A stretch of 64,000 nucleotides of DNA from the NCBI RefSeq assembly GCF_027706845.1, contig NZ_JAQGCZ010000004.1:1-64000 (forward strand), given 5' to 3'. This stretch comes from Mycolicibacterium sp. BiH015. GTDB lineage: Bacteria; Actinomycetota; Actinomycetes; Mycobacteriales; Mycobacteriaceae. The notes under the pieces are model-generated. The model searched no databases and had not been told where the DNA came from. It worked only from the letters and a program-made list of their open reading frames with translations. The translations under genes were made by a program, and so were the position numbers. This document shows, piece after piece, positions 45,067-53,369 of this stretch; the stretch's first letter is position 1; every line of letters begins with the position of its first letter.

Positions 45067-46440
45067 CTATTGCCGGTTCCCTTGGTCTTCCACAATGCCG
45101 CGATCTGCGGCATTGGCCTTGCGACTTGGTAATTCAAGCCCACGCACGTGGCGGTAGGTTTCGGTGTAGCGCTCGGCGATCCGGGTACCGGCGAACTCGG
45201 ACGGGATCACGTCGTTGGTCTTCTGCCGCCATTCGTTGAGTAGCAGCGCCAGCTCGTTGCCGATGGCCTCGGCCGCATCGGAGGCGTCGCCGTTCAGCAA
45301 ATTGTGCGACTCGGTAGGGTCCGCGGTCAGATCGTAGAGCTCGCGCTCGGGTCGCGGGGCCCGGGACAGCGGTTCGAGCACCCGTCCCGGTGCGCTGTCG
45401 GCGATGTCCCACGGAAGGTCGAGCAGTGGCCGCACCGCATAGTTCTCGATGTAGCTGTGATCCTTGGTGCGAATCGCACGGATCGGATCGAAGGAATCGT
45501 GGTAGGTCTTCATGGTGTAGACCTCGGTGCGCACGGAATCAGCACTCGTGTTGACCAATTGTCTTGCGTGCGAGAGTCCTTCGACGTCGGACGGTACCTC
45601 GACGCCGAGCAGTTCGAGAAGTGTCGGAACAAGATCGACACCGCTGAAGAGTTCGTCGTAGACGCTCGGCGCGTAACCCCGGCCTCTGGGAGGCCGCACG
45701 ATCAGGGAAATGCCCGTGCCGGCGTCGTACAGCGTGGATTTGGCACGGGGCAGCGCCGGCCCGTGATCGGTGACGAACACGACCCAGGTGGTCCCGTCGA
45801 GGCCCGACGCCTCAAGAGTGTCCAGTAGTTGCCCGACCGCCGCGTCAGCGACGGTGATGGAGCCGTAGAAGTCGGCCAGATCCTGGCGGATGTCGTCGGT
45901 GTCGGGCAGGTAGTCCGGCACCGTCACCGCACCGGCGTCGGCGGGCTTGTAGCGGTCGTGCGGGTAGGGCCGGTGCGTCTCGAAGAACCCGGCGGTCAGA
46001 AAGAACGGCTTCTCCGGCGGGTCGGCCAACCAGCGGTGCACCCGCTCGACGACGTATTCGCAGTACGAGTTGGACACGTCGAATTCGTCGAAGCCGAGCT
46101 TCGCGGGGTAGGACGTCTCGTGTTGCATTCCGAAAAGTGCGGTGTGCCAACCCTGTTCGGAGAGCAGCTGCGGTAGCGTGCGGACACCGGCGCGGTACTC
46201 CCAGCCGTGGTGGGCCAGGCCGACCAGCCCGTTGCTCTGCGGATAGCGGCCGGTGAACAGCGAGCCGCGAGACGGCGAGCACAGCGGTGCGGTTGCGTGC
46301 GCGGCGGTGAACAGGATCCCTTCTGCTGCGAGCCGGTCCATCCGTGGGCTGTGGACATCCCTGTGACCGTAAGCCCCGAGGTAGCGGCCGAGGTCGTGCC
46401 AATGCACGAGAAGGACGTTGTCCCGGTGCGCTGTGGTCAT
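45067..46440 (-). CDS. Type I (formylglycine) sulfatase, Rv0296c-like
   Basis: 457 residues from ATG 46440; the frame is open further upstream, but that part is antisense to the divergent epimerase. The sulfatase signature is CSPSRGSLFTGRYP with Cys54 as the residue converted to formylglycine, and metal-binding Asp/His lie in VTDHGPALPRAK. It hydrolyses a sulfate ester. There is no signal peptide, so it is probably cytosolic. It is 66 bp upstream of stf0 on the same strand, so addition and removal of sulfate are probably co-expressed. Confidence 0.93.
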   Translation of the reverse strand: MTTAHRDNVLLVHWHDLGRYLGAYGHRDVHSPRMDRLAAEGILFTAAHATAPLCSPSRGSLFTGRYPQSNGLVGLAHHGWEYRAGVRTLPQLLSEQGWHTALFGMQHETSYPAKLGFDEFDVSNSYCEYVVERVHRWLADPPEKPFFLTAGFFETHRPYPHDRYKPADAGAVTVPDYLPDTDDIRQDLADFYGSITVADAAVGQLLDTLEASGLDGTTWVVFVTDHGPALPRAKSTLYDAGTGISLIVRPPRGRGYAPSVYDELFSGVDLVPTLLELLGVEVPSDVEGLSHARQLVNTSADSVRTEVYTMKTYHDSFDPIRAIRTKDHSYIENYAVRPLLDLPWDIADSAPGRVLEPLSRAPRPERELYDLTADPTESHNLLNGDASDAAEAIGNELALLLNEWRQKTNDVIPSEFAGTRIAERYTETYRHVRGLELPSRKANAADRGIVEDQGNRQ

Positions 46441-46554
46441 GCTGTCCTTTCGGTGTCGAGGCTCCACGCAACGCGCGACGGTGGAATCACGCAACCCTTT
46501 GATGCTGTGAGAATTCACCGTAGGCCACGGCGGCGGCGAGGTTACCGTGGATCC

Positions 46555-47460
46555 ATGCGGGTTTTCGTCACCGGCGGCACCGGAGCCATCGGCGGTTACG
46601 CGGTGCCCGCACTGGTCGCGGCAGGCCACGAGGTGACGGCCTTGGCGCGCAGCGATGCCAAAGCCGAGACGCTCAGGCGGCAGGGCGCGACACCGGTTCA
46701 CGTTTCGCTGTTCGACCGTGACGGGCTCACGATGGCGTTCCGCGGTCACCACGCGGTGGTGAACCTGGCGTCGTCGCTGCCGTCCCCGGCGCAGTTCATG
46801 CGCAAGTCGGCGTGGACGGACTGCCACCGGATCCGGATCCAGGGGTCCGCGAACGTGGTGGACGCCGCACTGGAGGCGGCTGTACCGCGGGTGCTGCAGG
46901 AGTCGGTGGCGATGATCTACCGTGACGGCGGTAACCGGTGGATCGGTGAGGACTGGCCTGTCGACCACTACCCGATCTCGGCGGGCAATCACGGTGCCGA
47001 GGCCAGCGCCCGCAGGTTCGGTGAAAGTGGCGGCGAGGCAGTGATCCTGAGGTTCGGCGTGTTCTACGGGCGGGGCGCCGACCACAGCGAGATGATCATG
47101 GGGCTCGCCCGCAGGCACCTGGCGTTCCAAGCGGGTAGACCAGGCAGCTACGTCTCGTCGATCCATCTCGCCGATGCTGCTGAAGCAGTCGTCGCGAGCC
47201 TGAGCGCAGAGCCGGCCACCTACAACGTCGTCGACGACTGTCCCGTCACCGCGAAACAGAACAGCACCGCGATGGCGGCTGCGGTGGGGGCCAGACCGTG
47301 GCTCTCGATGCCCGGCCGGGCAGCACTGCTCCTGGGCAACCGGGCGACATCGATGACGAGGTCGCTACGGGTCGACAACGCCCGACTGCGCGGTGCGACC
47401 CGCTGGCGGCCGCAATACCCGAGTGTGTGGGACGGTTACCGGGAGATGGCGCGTCTCTAG
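46555..47460 (+). CDS. NAD-dependent epimerase/dehydratase family protein (extended SDR)
   Basis: 301 residues from ATG 46555. Motif GGTGAIGGYAVPALV at 7-21; the atypical active-site region has ESVAMIYRD in place of a YxxxK, so classical epimerase catalysis is doubtful and an atypical SDR (NmrA/CC3-like) is possible. The C-terminus resembles the substrate domain of NAD-dependent epimerases. Divergent from the sulfatase, 114 bp apart. It ends in CTAG shared with the stop of the convergent paralogue gene. Confidence 0.82.
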   Translation: MRVFVTGGTGAIGGYAVPALVAAGHEVTALARSDAKAETLRRQGATPVHVSLFDRDGLTMAFRGHHAVVNLASSLPSPAQFMRKSAWTDCHRIRIQGSANVVDAALEAAVPRVLQESVAMIYRDGGNRWIGEDWPVDHYPISAGNHGAEASARRFGESGGEAVILRFGVFYGRGADHSEMIMGLARRHLAFQAGRPGSYVSSIHLADAAEAVVASLSAEPATYNVVDDCPVTAKQNSTAMAAAVGARPWLSMPGRAALLLGNRATSMTRSLRVDNARLRGATRWRPQYPSVWDGYREMARL

Positions 47461-47939
47461 GGGTGGTAGGGGACGCCGACGGCGCGGAACACGAACTCCG
47501 GTGGGGCGTCGAACGCGAGCGATGTCCGGGGAAGTTGTGCGAGCACGTCTCGTGGGATCTGTTCCTTGTAGTGCAAGGAGAGCTCCCCCGAGCAGCGGCT
47601 GTCGATGTCGGCGACATCGACGTCGAGGGTCAGGCCCGTCTCGGAGAGCTCAGCTTTGACCGCGCCCGATTGCGGGGCATCCCACCTGAGGTCGATGGTG
47701 CGGCCCGCAAGCTTGGGCACCGACGACAGCGTCCCGAGTACTCGCTGCCTGGTGATGACCAATGAACCTACGTAGCTTGCGATGCTTCCCCCCGACCGCA
47801 GACCGGGCACGGTTCCGCGGAAACGCCGCGTCACCGCAACGTATTCGGACAGGAAGACCACGCCCTCGGCTTCGACTTCGGCGCGCAACGCACTGGGCAG
47901 CTTGCCGATTCGGAACAACTTCCGGAGTAGAACCGCCAT
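47457..47939 (-). CDS. Uncharacterised protein, tandem paralogue 1
   Basis: 160 residues from ATG 47939. N-terminus RKLFRIGKLP, a central LVITRQRVLGTL and DLRWDAPQSGAVKAELSE are shared with the gene at 47965-48444, 25 bp upstream. No signal peptide, membrane segment or catalytic motif. The LVxTxQRVL block resembles the strand of GRAM/bacterial PH-like domains that reads LTNQRL, so a PH-like beta-sandwich is possible; this is inference. It appears to be the product of a local duplication. Confidence 0.72.
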   Translation of the reverse strand: MAVLLRKLFRIGKLPSALRAEVEAEGVVFLSEYVAVTRRFRGTVPGLRSGGSIASYVGSLVITRQRVLGTLSSVPKLAGRTIDLRWDAPQSGAVKAELSETGLTLDVDVADIDSRCSGELSLHYKEQIPRDVLAQLPRTSLAFDAPPEFVFRAVGVPYHP

Positions 47940-47964
47940 GCTCGAACGGTAGCTCAGCGGTGAC

Positions 47965-48444
47965 TCAGCGCGGCACGCCGAGAACCCGGTAGACGAACGT
48001 GGGCGGCACGTCGAAGGCGATGGTGCGTGACGGCACCTGCATCAACTCGTCGGCAGTCAGCTTCGTCTTGAAGGTCAGCGAGAGCGTTCCCGAGAATTGC
48101 GGCTCCACCCGCGACAGGTCTGCGATGTCGAGTACCAGGCCGGCCTCGGACAGCGTGCCCTGCACCGCGCCGGATCGGGGTGCGGTCCATGGCAGGTCCA
48201 CCGCACGCCCGGATTGCCCAGGCACCGCGCCCACCGTCGCGAGCACGCGCTGGTTCGTCAGCACCAGCGCTCCGCCGTAGCCGCGGGTCAGGCCGACCGA
48301 CCTGCGCCCGGGGATCTGGCCGGTGAAGCGGGCCCACACTCCGATGCAGTCCGTCAGATGGATGATGCCTTCGGCCTCCGCCTGGGTGCGCATGTCTGCC
48401 GGAAGTTTGCCGATGCGGAACAACTTCTTAAGAAAATCGGCCAT
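47965..48444 (-). CDS. Uncharacterised protein, tandem paralogue 2
   Basis: 159 residues from ATG 48444. It shares KLFRIGKLP, LVLTNQRVLATV, DLPWTAPRSGAV and a C-terminal IAFDVPPTFVYRVLGVP with the neighbouring paralogue (there LAFDAPPEFVFRAVGVP). Overall similarity is around 40 percent by eye. Both are soluble and of the same length. The genes are 25 bp apart on one strand. The shared termini suggest a dimer-forming or lipid-contacting beta-rich domain, but no function can be assigned. Confidence 0.72.
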   Translation of the reverse strand: MADFLKKLFRIGKLPADMRTQAEAEGIIHLTDCIGVWARFTGQIPGRRSVGLTRGYGGALVLTNQRVLATVGAVPGQSGRAVDLPWTAPRSGAVQGTLSEAGLVLDIADLSRVEPQFSGTLSLTFKTKLTADELMQVPSRTIAFDVPPTFVYRVLGVPR

Positions 48445-48504
48445 GTGCGGAGCATAGTCGCCTGCGCCGAATTTGCTCCGAAAACCGTGGTACAGACTGT
48501 TCAC

Positions 48505-49176
48505 GTGACAGTGCACACCAGATGGCTCGTCGGCAGCGCCGTGGTTGCCTTCGGGATCTACCTGCTGCTGTGGGTCGGCTATGTCCAGGGCTGGGCATGG
48601 CTGGCCCAGATGGACGCCTGGGCCCTCGATCCGCTCTATCGGTTCGGGTCGGGCCGGCCCGGCTGGGTGACTGCGTGGGACGTCTTCTGCACCGTGCTCG
48701 GGCCGGGAGCGTTCCGGATCGCGACCGTGGTGGTCATCTTCGTGGCGTTCGCGCGCCGCCGCGTCCGGCTGGGGATCTTCTTGATCGTCAGCGTCGAGCT
48801 CAGCGGGCTGGTCACCGAGACCGCCAAGCACTTCGCCGATCGTCCACGGCCCGCTACGGCGATGGTCGATGCGTGGGGGACGTCGTTCCCGTCCGGCCAT
48901 GCGCTCGGCGTCATGGCGTCCGTGGCGGCGCTGCTTGCCGTCTGCCTGCCGGCCGTGGACGCCGCGAAACGGGGCTGGCTTCTCGCGCTGGGTGCGGTCG
49001 TGGTGTTGACCGTCGGCATCGGGCGAGTCGTGTTGAACGTCCACCATCCCTCGGACGTGCTGGCCGGGTGGGCGCTGGGCTACGCCTACTTCGTTGTCTG
49101 CTTGTTGCTCGTGCCGCCGCGATCACCTGTCACACAGCAGGACGAAAAACCGGCAGCGCTCGATATCGCACGCTGA
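48505..49176 (+). CDS. PAP2-superfamily phosphatase (integral membrane)
   Basis: 223 residues from GTG 48505 (GTG 48487 also in frame). Five to six membrane segments and the three acid-phosphatase motifs: KHFADRPRP, FPSGHALG and GRVVLNVHHPSDV, in which the usual Ser-Arg is Gly-Arg. Members dephosphorylate lipid phosphates such as phosphatidate, undecaprenyl diphosphate or phosphatidylglycerol phosphate. Its 3' end overlaps by 47 nt a convergent gene that also has a PAP2 domain. Confidence 0.86.
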   Translation: MTVHTRWLVGSAVVAFGIYLLLWVGYVQGWAWLAQMDAWALDPLYRFGSGRPGWVTAWDVFCTVLGPGAFRIATVVVIFVAFARRRVRLGIFLIVSVELSGLVTETAKHFADRPRPATAMVDAWGTSFPSGHALGVMASVAALLAVCLPAVDAAKRGWLLALGAVVVLTVGIGRVVLNVHHPSDVLAGWALGYAYFVVCLLLVPPRSPVTQQDEKPAALDIAR

Positions 49177-50635
49177 AGCTGGCTTCTTCGAGCTCGGTAC
49201 CGACTTCGCCGTCCAGCGCGAGGACGGTGGGCCCGTCGGGCGCCCGGAACGCGAACTCGGGAACACGCAACTCGTGATACAGCGGGCTGCGGGTGAGCCG
49301 CCCGAACGCCAGCGCGGTGACGATGCGCAAGGTGCTCAGGGGGCGGCCCGTCTCCAGGATCCGGACGTCGAGCAGGCCGTCGTCCATCCGGGTGCGCCGC
49401 GACGGCGCGAAACCGGTCGGCAGGTACGTCGAGTTGCCGAGGAAGAACAGCGAGGTCTGCAATGTCGTGTTGTCGTACTCGATCCGGACCGGCTCGTCGC
49501 GCCGCAGCGTGTGGAACATCGCGTAGATGCCGGCCAGCGGCTTGCCGATCTTGTGTTCCAGCTTCTCGCGGGTCTGGACGAAGCGTGGGTAGGCGCCGAT
49601 GCTCGCCGTGTTGATGACCATCTGCTTTTCGTTGAGGCACACCATGTCCACACACGACACGGTGCCCCGCTGGATCGCTGTCACAGTCCTTGCCGTGGTG
49701 TCGCAGCCGATGTCCTTGGCGAAATGGTTGAAGGTGCCTGCAGGGAAGACCGCCAGCGGCACGCCCGCCTCGACGGCCACCGCCGCCGCGGCGGCGACCG
49801 TTCCGTCACCCCCGCCGATGCCCAGAACCTCGCTGCGCTGCGCGGCGGATTTGAGCACCTCGGCGACGTCGTCGTGCTCGTCGAGTTCGATGGTCTCGGC
49901 TTTCGGCAGTGCGTTGCGGACCTCGTAGAGGACCCGCGCTCCGGTGCCGCTGCCCGAGGCGGGGTTGATGACGACGGTGACGCCTTCGCCTTCCGGTCGT
50001 GCCGGGGTGTCCACCCGCAACGGTTGCCCGGCACTGGGCAATCGGGTGTCCACGACCGGCGGCACCACTTTCCCCCCGATCACCGCGATGCCCGCGCCGA
50101 TACCGAAGCCGGCCAGCACATCACCCGGATAGTGGGCGCCGGTAGCCACCCGGGACATCCCGACGAGCCCGGCCAGCAGCGCCAGGCCCAGCCCGACGGC
50201 CGGGTTCTCCAGCCCGACGCCGACAGCGAAGGCGGCGGCGCTGGCGGAATGCCCTGACGGCAACGAATTGGACGTCGGATGGCGCCTGGTCTGGCGGGCC
50301 AGGGGTATCAAGGCCCAGTTGGGTCGCGCTCGCTTCCAGACCCGCTTGGCGCCCTGATTGGTGACGAGGCTCGTCACAGCGAGGGTGGCGACGCCGCGGG
50401 TGGCCCCCCGTTTCATCGATGGGTTGCCGAACGCCGCCAGCCCTGCCGCGATCGCGAACCACAACTTGGAATGGTCGGCGGCCTTGGTCAGCCGCGGCAT
50501 CACGGCGTCGAGGAGCGGGCTGGGCGACTCCGCGACAGCCTCGAAGACCTCGCGGTCCAGCGTTCCCAGGCCTTGACCGATCTGGCGAATTCCACGGCCG
50601 CGACGACGGAAGGATCGCACAACACGGAGCTCCAT
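49130..50635 (-). CDS. PAP2 phosphatase fused to a diacylglycerol/sphingosine kinase-like domain
   Basis: About 501 residues from ATG 50635. N-terminal PAP2 domain: KRARPNWALI, SLPSGHSASAAAF and SRVATGAHYPGDV. After about residue 215 comes a lipid kinase domain: VINPASGSGTGARV, then the catalytic GGGDGTVAAAAA (about 285-296) and FPAGTFNHFAKDIG. It combines lipid phosphate removal with phosphorylation of a diacylglycerol-like lipid, so it may interconvert or remodel membrane lipids. Known as a mycobacterial domain fusion; substrate unknown. Confidence 0.9.
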   Translation of the reverse strand: MELRVVRSFRRRGRGIRQIGQGLGTLDREVFEAVAESPSPLLDAVMPRLTKAADHSKLWFAIAAGLAAFGNPSMKRGATRGVATLAVTSLVTNQGAKRVWKRARPNWALIPLARQTRRHPTSNSLPSGHSASAAAFAVGVGLENPAVGLGLALLAGLVGMSRVATGAHYPGDVLAGFGIGAGIAVIGGKVVPPVVDTRLPSAGQPLRVDTPARPEGEGVTVVINPASGSGTGARVLYEVRNALPKAETIELDEHDDVAEVLKSAAQRSEVLGIGGGDGTVAAAAAVAVEAGVPLAVFPAGTFNHFAKDIGCDTTARTVTAIQRGTVSCVDMVCLNEKQMVINTASIGAYPRFVQTREKLEHKIGKPLAGIYAMFHTLRRDEPVRIEYDNTTLQTSLFFLGNSTYLPTGFAPSRRTRMDDGLLDVRILETGRPLSTLRIVTALAFGRLTRSPLYHELRVPEFAFRAPDGPTVLALDGEVGTELEEASFSVRYRALPVFRPAV

Positions 50636-50662
50636 GACTGCCAACCTATCGGCCGCCGGCCA

Positions 50663-50682
50663 TTGACAACTTTATTTGTCAA
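50663..50682. promoter_or_regulatory. Candidate operator, perfect dyad TTGACAA-N6-TTGTCAA
   Basis: Seven-base arms at 50663-50669 and 50676-50682 lie 8 bp before the ATG of the ArsR gene. The left arm contains TTGACA, the consensus -35 hexamer, though with no room for a -10 before the start codon. The position fits binding by the ArsR product to repress its own operon. Confidence 0.6.
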
Positions 50683-50690
50683 AGCGCACG

Positions 50691-51287
50691 ATGGCATTCG
50701 TGCTGGATGTTGAGGTCATCGCCGATCCTGCGGCCGCGGTCAGCGCCCTCGATCCGATCCGCGGCAGGCTGCTTGCCGAACTCGCCGAACCTGCGTCAGC
50801 GGCGGCGCTCGCTTCACGCGTCGGAATCACCAGGCAGAAGGTCAACTACCACCTGCGGGCGCTGGAACAACACCGTCTCGTCACCGCCGCGGGCGAACGT
50901 CGCTGGGGCGGGCTGACGGAGCGGTTGCTGGTGGCGACCGCGTCGTCCTACGTGGTGTCACCTGGGGCGCTGGGACCAGTCGCGGCCGATCCCGGCCGCA
51001 CCGGAGACAGGATGTCAGCAAGCTATCTGATCGCGGTGGCGGCGCGGGCCGTCCGTGAGGTCGGCGACCTGTGGCACGCCGCGCGGGGCCAGCGGAAGCG
51101 TCTCGCGACGCTGACCATCGACACCGCGGTGACATTCCGGTCGGCGGCCGATCGCGCCGCGTTCACCGACGATCTGGCCACCGCGGTCACGTCGCTCGTG
51201 GCGCGCTACCACGACGAATCCGATCCCCGCGGGCGACCGCACCGGGTGGTGCTGGCCGCCTACCCGGTGCTCACCAGAAAGGATTGA
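50691..51287 (+). CDS. ArsR-type helix-turn-helix transcriptional regulator
   Basis: 198 residues from ATG 50691 (TTG 50676 is also in frame but lies inside the dyad). The winged HTH is at about 15-75: LDPIRGRLLAELAEPASAAALAS, then VGITRQKVNYHLRALEQHRLV. No Cys-rich metal site is visible. It is 2 bp upstream of an SRPBCC gene, a very common ArsR-AHSA1 pairing in which the regulator controls the SRPBCC partner. The dyad upstream is probably its operator. Confidence 0.85.
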   Translation: MAFVLDVEVIADPAAAVSALDPIRGRLLAELAEPASAAALASRVGITRQKVNYHLRALEQHRLVTAAGERRWGGLTERLLVATASSYVVSPGALGPVAADPGRTGDRMSASYLIAVAARAVREVGDLWHAARGQRKRLATLTIDTAVTFRSAADRAAFTDDLATAVTSLVARYHDESDPRGRPHRVVLAAYPVLTRKD

Positions 51288-51289
51288 CA

Positions 51290-52102
51290 GTGGCGATCAG
51301 GAAGGCCGACGGCCGTCGATGGGTCGAGATGGAGTTCCTCGTGCCCGGGACACCCGAGCAGGTGTGGGATGCGATCGCCACCGGGCCCGGGATGAGTGCC
51401 TGGTTCACACCGACCAAGGTCGACGAACGCCTCGGCGGGGCAATCGAATTCGACTTCGGAGACGGTCAGGCCAGCTCAGGGGTCATCACCGAATGGGAGC
51501 CCCCCGCGCGCCTCGGCTACGAGGAACACGGCTGGAATGGCGACGCGCCGCCGGTGGCGACGGAGGTCGTCGTGACCAGCCACTCGGGTGACCGATGCGT
51601 GGTGCGGATGGTGCACAGCTTGTTCACCGATCGCGACGACTGGGACGCCGAACTGGAGAGCTTCGAGACCGGGTGGCCCGGGTTCTTCGAGGTTCTGCGT
51701 CTGTACCTACGCGAGTTCGCAGGGCAACACGCTGCCAATGCTGTCGCGATGGCCCAGCATCCCGCGGACTTGGTGCAGGCGTGGTCGACGCTGACATCGG
51801 CGCTTGGCATCGCGGGTGTCGACGTCGGACAGCGTTTCCAAACCCCCTCGGAGACACCGGAACTGCGCGGTATCGTGCACCGGATCCACCAGGCTGAGGA
51901 ACTCCGCGACGTCATGGTGCGGCTCGAGGGGCCCTGCCCCGGGGTCGCGGTGATCGGCGGCTGCGCCCCCGGCGGCGAGGTCCGCGTCATGGTGAGCCTC
52001 TACCTCTACGGTGATGACTCGGCCGACACCGCCGCAGCAGAAGCGCCGAAATGGCGTTCGTGGATGGCACAGTTGGTGCATGCCGACCGCGCCGCGACGT
52101 AA
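51290..52102 (+). CDS. SRPBCC (AHSA1/START-like) domain protein
   Basis: 270 residues from GTG 51290 with AAAGGA upstream, 2 bp after the ArsR stop. Residues 1-145 form an SRPBCC domain: EMEFLVPGTPEQVWDAIATGPGMSAWF, given here as separate blocks EMEFLVPGTPEQVW and GPGMSAWFTP, ending with GWPGFFEVLRLYL. The C-terminal 110 residues are a second alpha/beta region of unknown type. The hydrophobic cavity of this fold usually binds lipids or aromatic ligands. Probably regulated by the ArsR partner. The following L,D-transpeptidase start overlaps it. Confidence 0.84.
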   Translation: MAIRKADGRRWVEMEFLVPGTPEQVWDAIATGPGMSAWFTPTKVDERLGGAIEFDFGDGQASSGVITEWEPPARLGYEEHGWNGDAPPVATEVVVTSHSGDRCVVRMVHSLFTDRDDWDAELESFETGWPGFFEVLRLYLREFAGQHAANAVAMAQHPADLVQAWSTLTSALGIAGVDVGQRFQTPSETPELRGIVHRIHQAEELRDVMVRLEGPCPGVAVIGGCAPGGEVRVMVSLYLYGDDSADTAAAEAPKWRSWMAQLVHADRAAT

Positions 52103-52772
52103 CCGTCACAGAAAGTTCGTGCGTGTGGCGGTTCTGCTGGCCGCCGCGCTGCTCGGTTTTCTCACTGCGCCGCACGCCTCGGCGTTCTCGCCCTGGTTCG
52201 CCAACTCCGTCGGGTCCGCCACCCAGGTGCTCGCTGTCACGGGCACGGGTGGTTCCGACGCGAAGCTCGACGTGTGGGAACGCACCGCGGCGGGGTGGCA
52301 GCCTGTCACCGGGGGTGTCGGGATACCGGCCAAGATCGGCGAGAAAGGCATGTCGCCCAACCACTTCGACGGATCGATGATGACGCCGAAGGGTGTCTAC
52401 ACATTGGACTTCGCGTTCGGCACCCAGCCCGATCCGGGCAGCGGTCTGAAGTACGTCCAGGTCGGGTCCAATCATTGGTGGGACGGAGACATGAAGAGCC
52501 CGACCTACAACACGATGCAGGTGTGCGACGAGGCGAACTGCCCGTTCGACACGTCGTTGAGTGCAGGCACCGAAAACCTCGACATTCCCCAGTACGCGCA
52601 CGCCGTCGTCATGGGTGTCAACAAGGCGCGCATCCCCGGGAAGGGGGGCGCGTTCTTCGTGCACAGCACCGACGGTGGAGCCACCGCGGGGTGTGTCGCG
52701 ATCGACGACGCCAAGCTCGTGACGATCATGCGCTGGCTGCGGCCAGGGGCGATGATCGCCATCACCGAATGA
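52080..52772 (+). CDS. Secreted L,D-transpeptidase (YkuD-fold) protein
   Basis: 230 residues from ATG 52080 (GTG 52119, with AGAAAG before it, is an alternative). A basic N-region is followed by VAVLLAAALLGFLTA and a signal-peptidase site after HASA. The catalytic His-Cys motif is HSTDGGATAGCVAI, near the C-terminus, as in the YkuD family. It probably crosslinks or trims peptidoglycan stem peptides in the envelope. It lacks the Ig-like domain of the main mycobacterial Ldt enzymes, so it may be an accessory or ErfK-type member. The start lies 23 nt inside the SRPBCC gene. Confidence 0.83.
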   Translation: MPTAPRRNRHRKFVRVAVLLAAALLGFLTAPHASAFSPWFANSVGSATQVLAVTGTGGSDAKLDVWERTAAGWQPVTGGVGIPAKIGEKGMSPNHFDGSMMTPKGVYTLDFAFGTQPDPGSGLKYVQVGSNHWWDGDMKSPTYNTMQVCDEANCPFDTSLSAGTENLDIPQYAHAVVMGVNKARIPGKGGAFFVHSTDGGATAGCVAIDDAKLVTIMRWLRPGAMIAITE

Positions 52773-52773
52773 C

Positions 52774-53232
52774 TCAGATGTTGAGGGCGCGCCCGGGTTT
52801 GACCTTGAACTCCAGTGCGTCCAGCTTCATCGACGCATCGTAGGTGCGGTCGTAGCCGGTCTCGCTGATCTTCCAGCCGTCGGCGGTTTTGCGGTAGCGG
52901 TCGTGATAGAAGCCTGCTCCGATCAGCATGAAGTTGAAGTCGGGGGCGATCACTCGGTCCTGGAGGTACCAGATGGCGGTCGCCTCGTCGCCGTCGACCG
53001 TGATCTCGGGGTGGTTGACCCGGTGTTCGGTGAGCACTTCGGGCCCGAGCGAATTGCGCATGAATTCGACGAGTTCATCGCGACCGGCGAAGTGGTGCTC
53101 TTCCCCGATCGACTCCCCGTAGCGACCGACGACGTCCTCGGTGAGAGTGTCGGCGAAGTCGTCCCAGTGCTTGGTGTCGAGCGCCCGGAGATAGCGGTAT
53201 TTGACCTGCTTGATGTCGTCGATGTCACTCAT
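52774..53232 (-). CDS. SnoaL/NTF2-like fold protein
   Basis: 152 residues from ATG 53232. N-terminus DDIKQVKYRYLRALDTKHWDDF, and the block GRDELVEFMRNSLG are typical of SnoaL-like domains (cone-shaped alpha+beta barrels related to scytalone dehydratase and ketosteroid isomerase). No clear catalytic dyad beyond His47-48 (EEHHFAG) and an Asp pair. It may be an isomerase, dehydratase or binding protein. Its 3' end is 1 bp from the end of the convergent L,D-transpeptidase. Confidence 0.8.
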   Translation of the reverse strand: MSDIDDIKQVKYRYLRALDTKHWDDFADTLTEDVVGRYGESIGEEHHFAGRDELVEFMRNSLGPEVLTEHRVNHPEITVDGDEATAIWYLQDRVIAPDFNFMLIGAGFYHDRYRKTADGWKISETGYDRTYDASMKLDALEFKVKPGRALNI

Positions 53233-53354
53233 GCCGACATTGCAACACACCGCCCCCGCGGTCGTGTGGACAGACGGCGAATTTTGTTCATGGGCGGACC
53301 CGCGGGGCGGCCGGCGGAGCGGAGTGTCAGGTGCGGGTGTCTGCGGTCGCGGTC

Positions 53355-53360
53355 TAAGGT
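53355..53360 (+). promoter_or_regulatory. Candidate -10 element for a near-leaderless Hsp70-like gene
   Basis: TAAGGT ends 9 bp before the ATG at 53370, so transcription would begin at about 53367-53370 with almost no leader. The same hexamer precedes fadD2 at a comparable distance. Confidence 0.4.
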
Positions 53361-53369
53361 GTCCTGAAC

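Noticed and set aside
45067..47166. N-terminal extension of the sulfatase by over 200 residues
   Set aside because: The extension is antisense to the divergent epimerase and lacks homology; the family start is ATG 46440.
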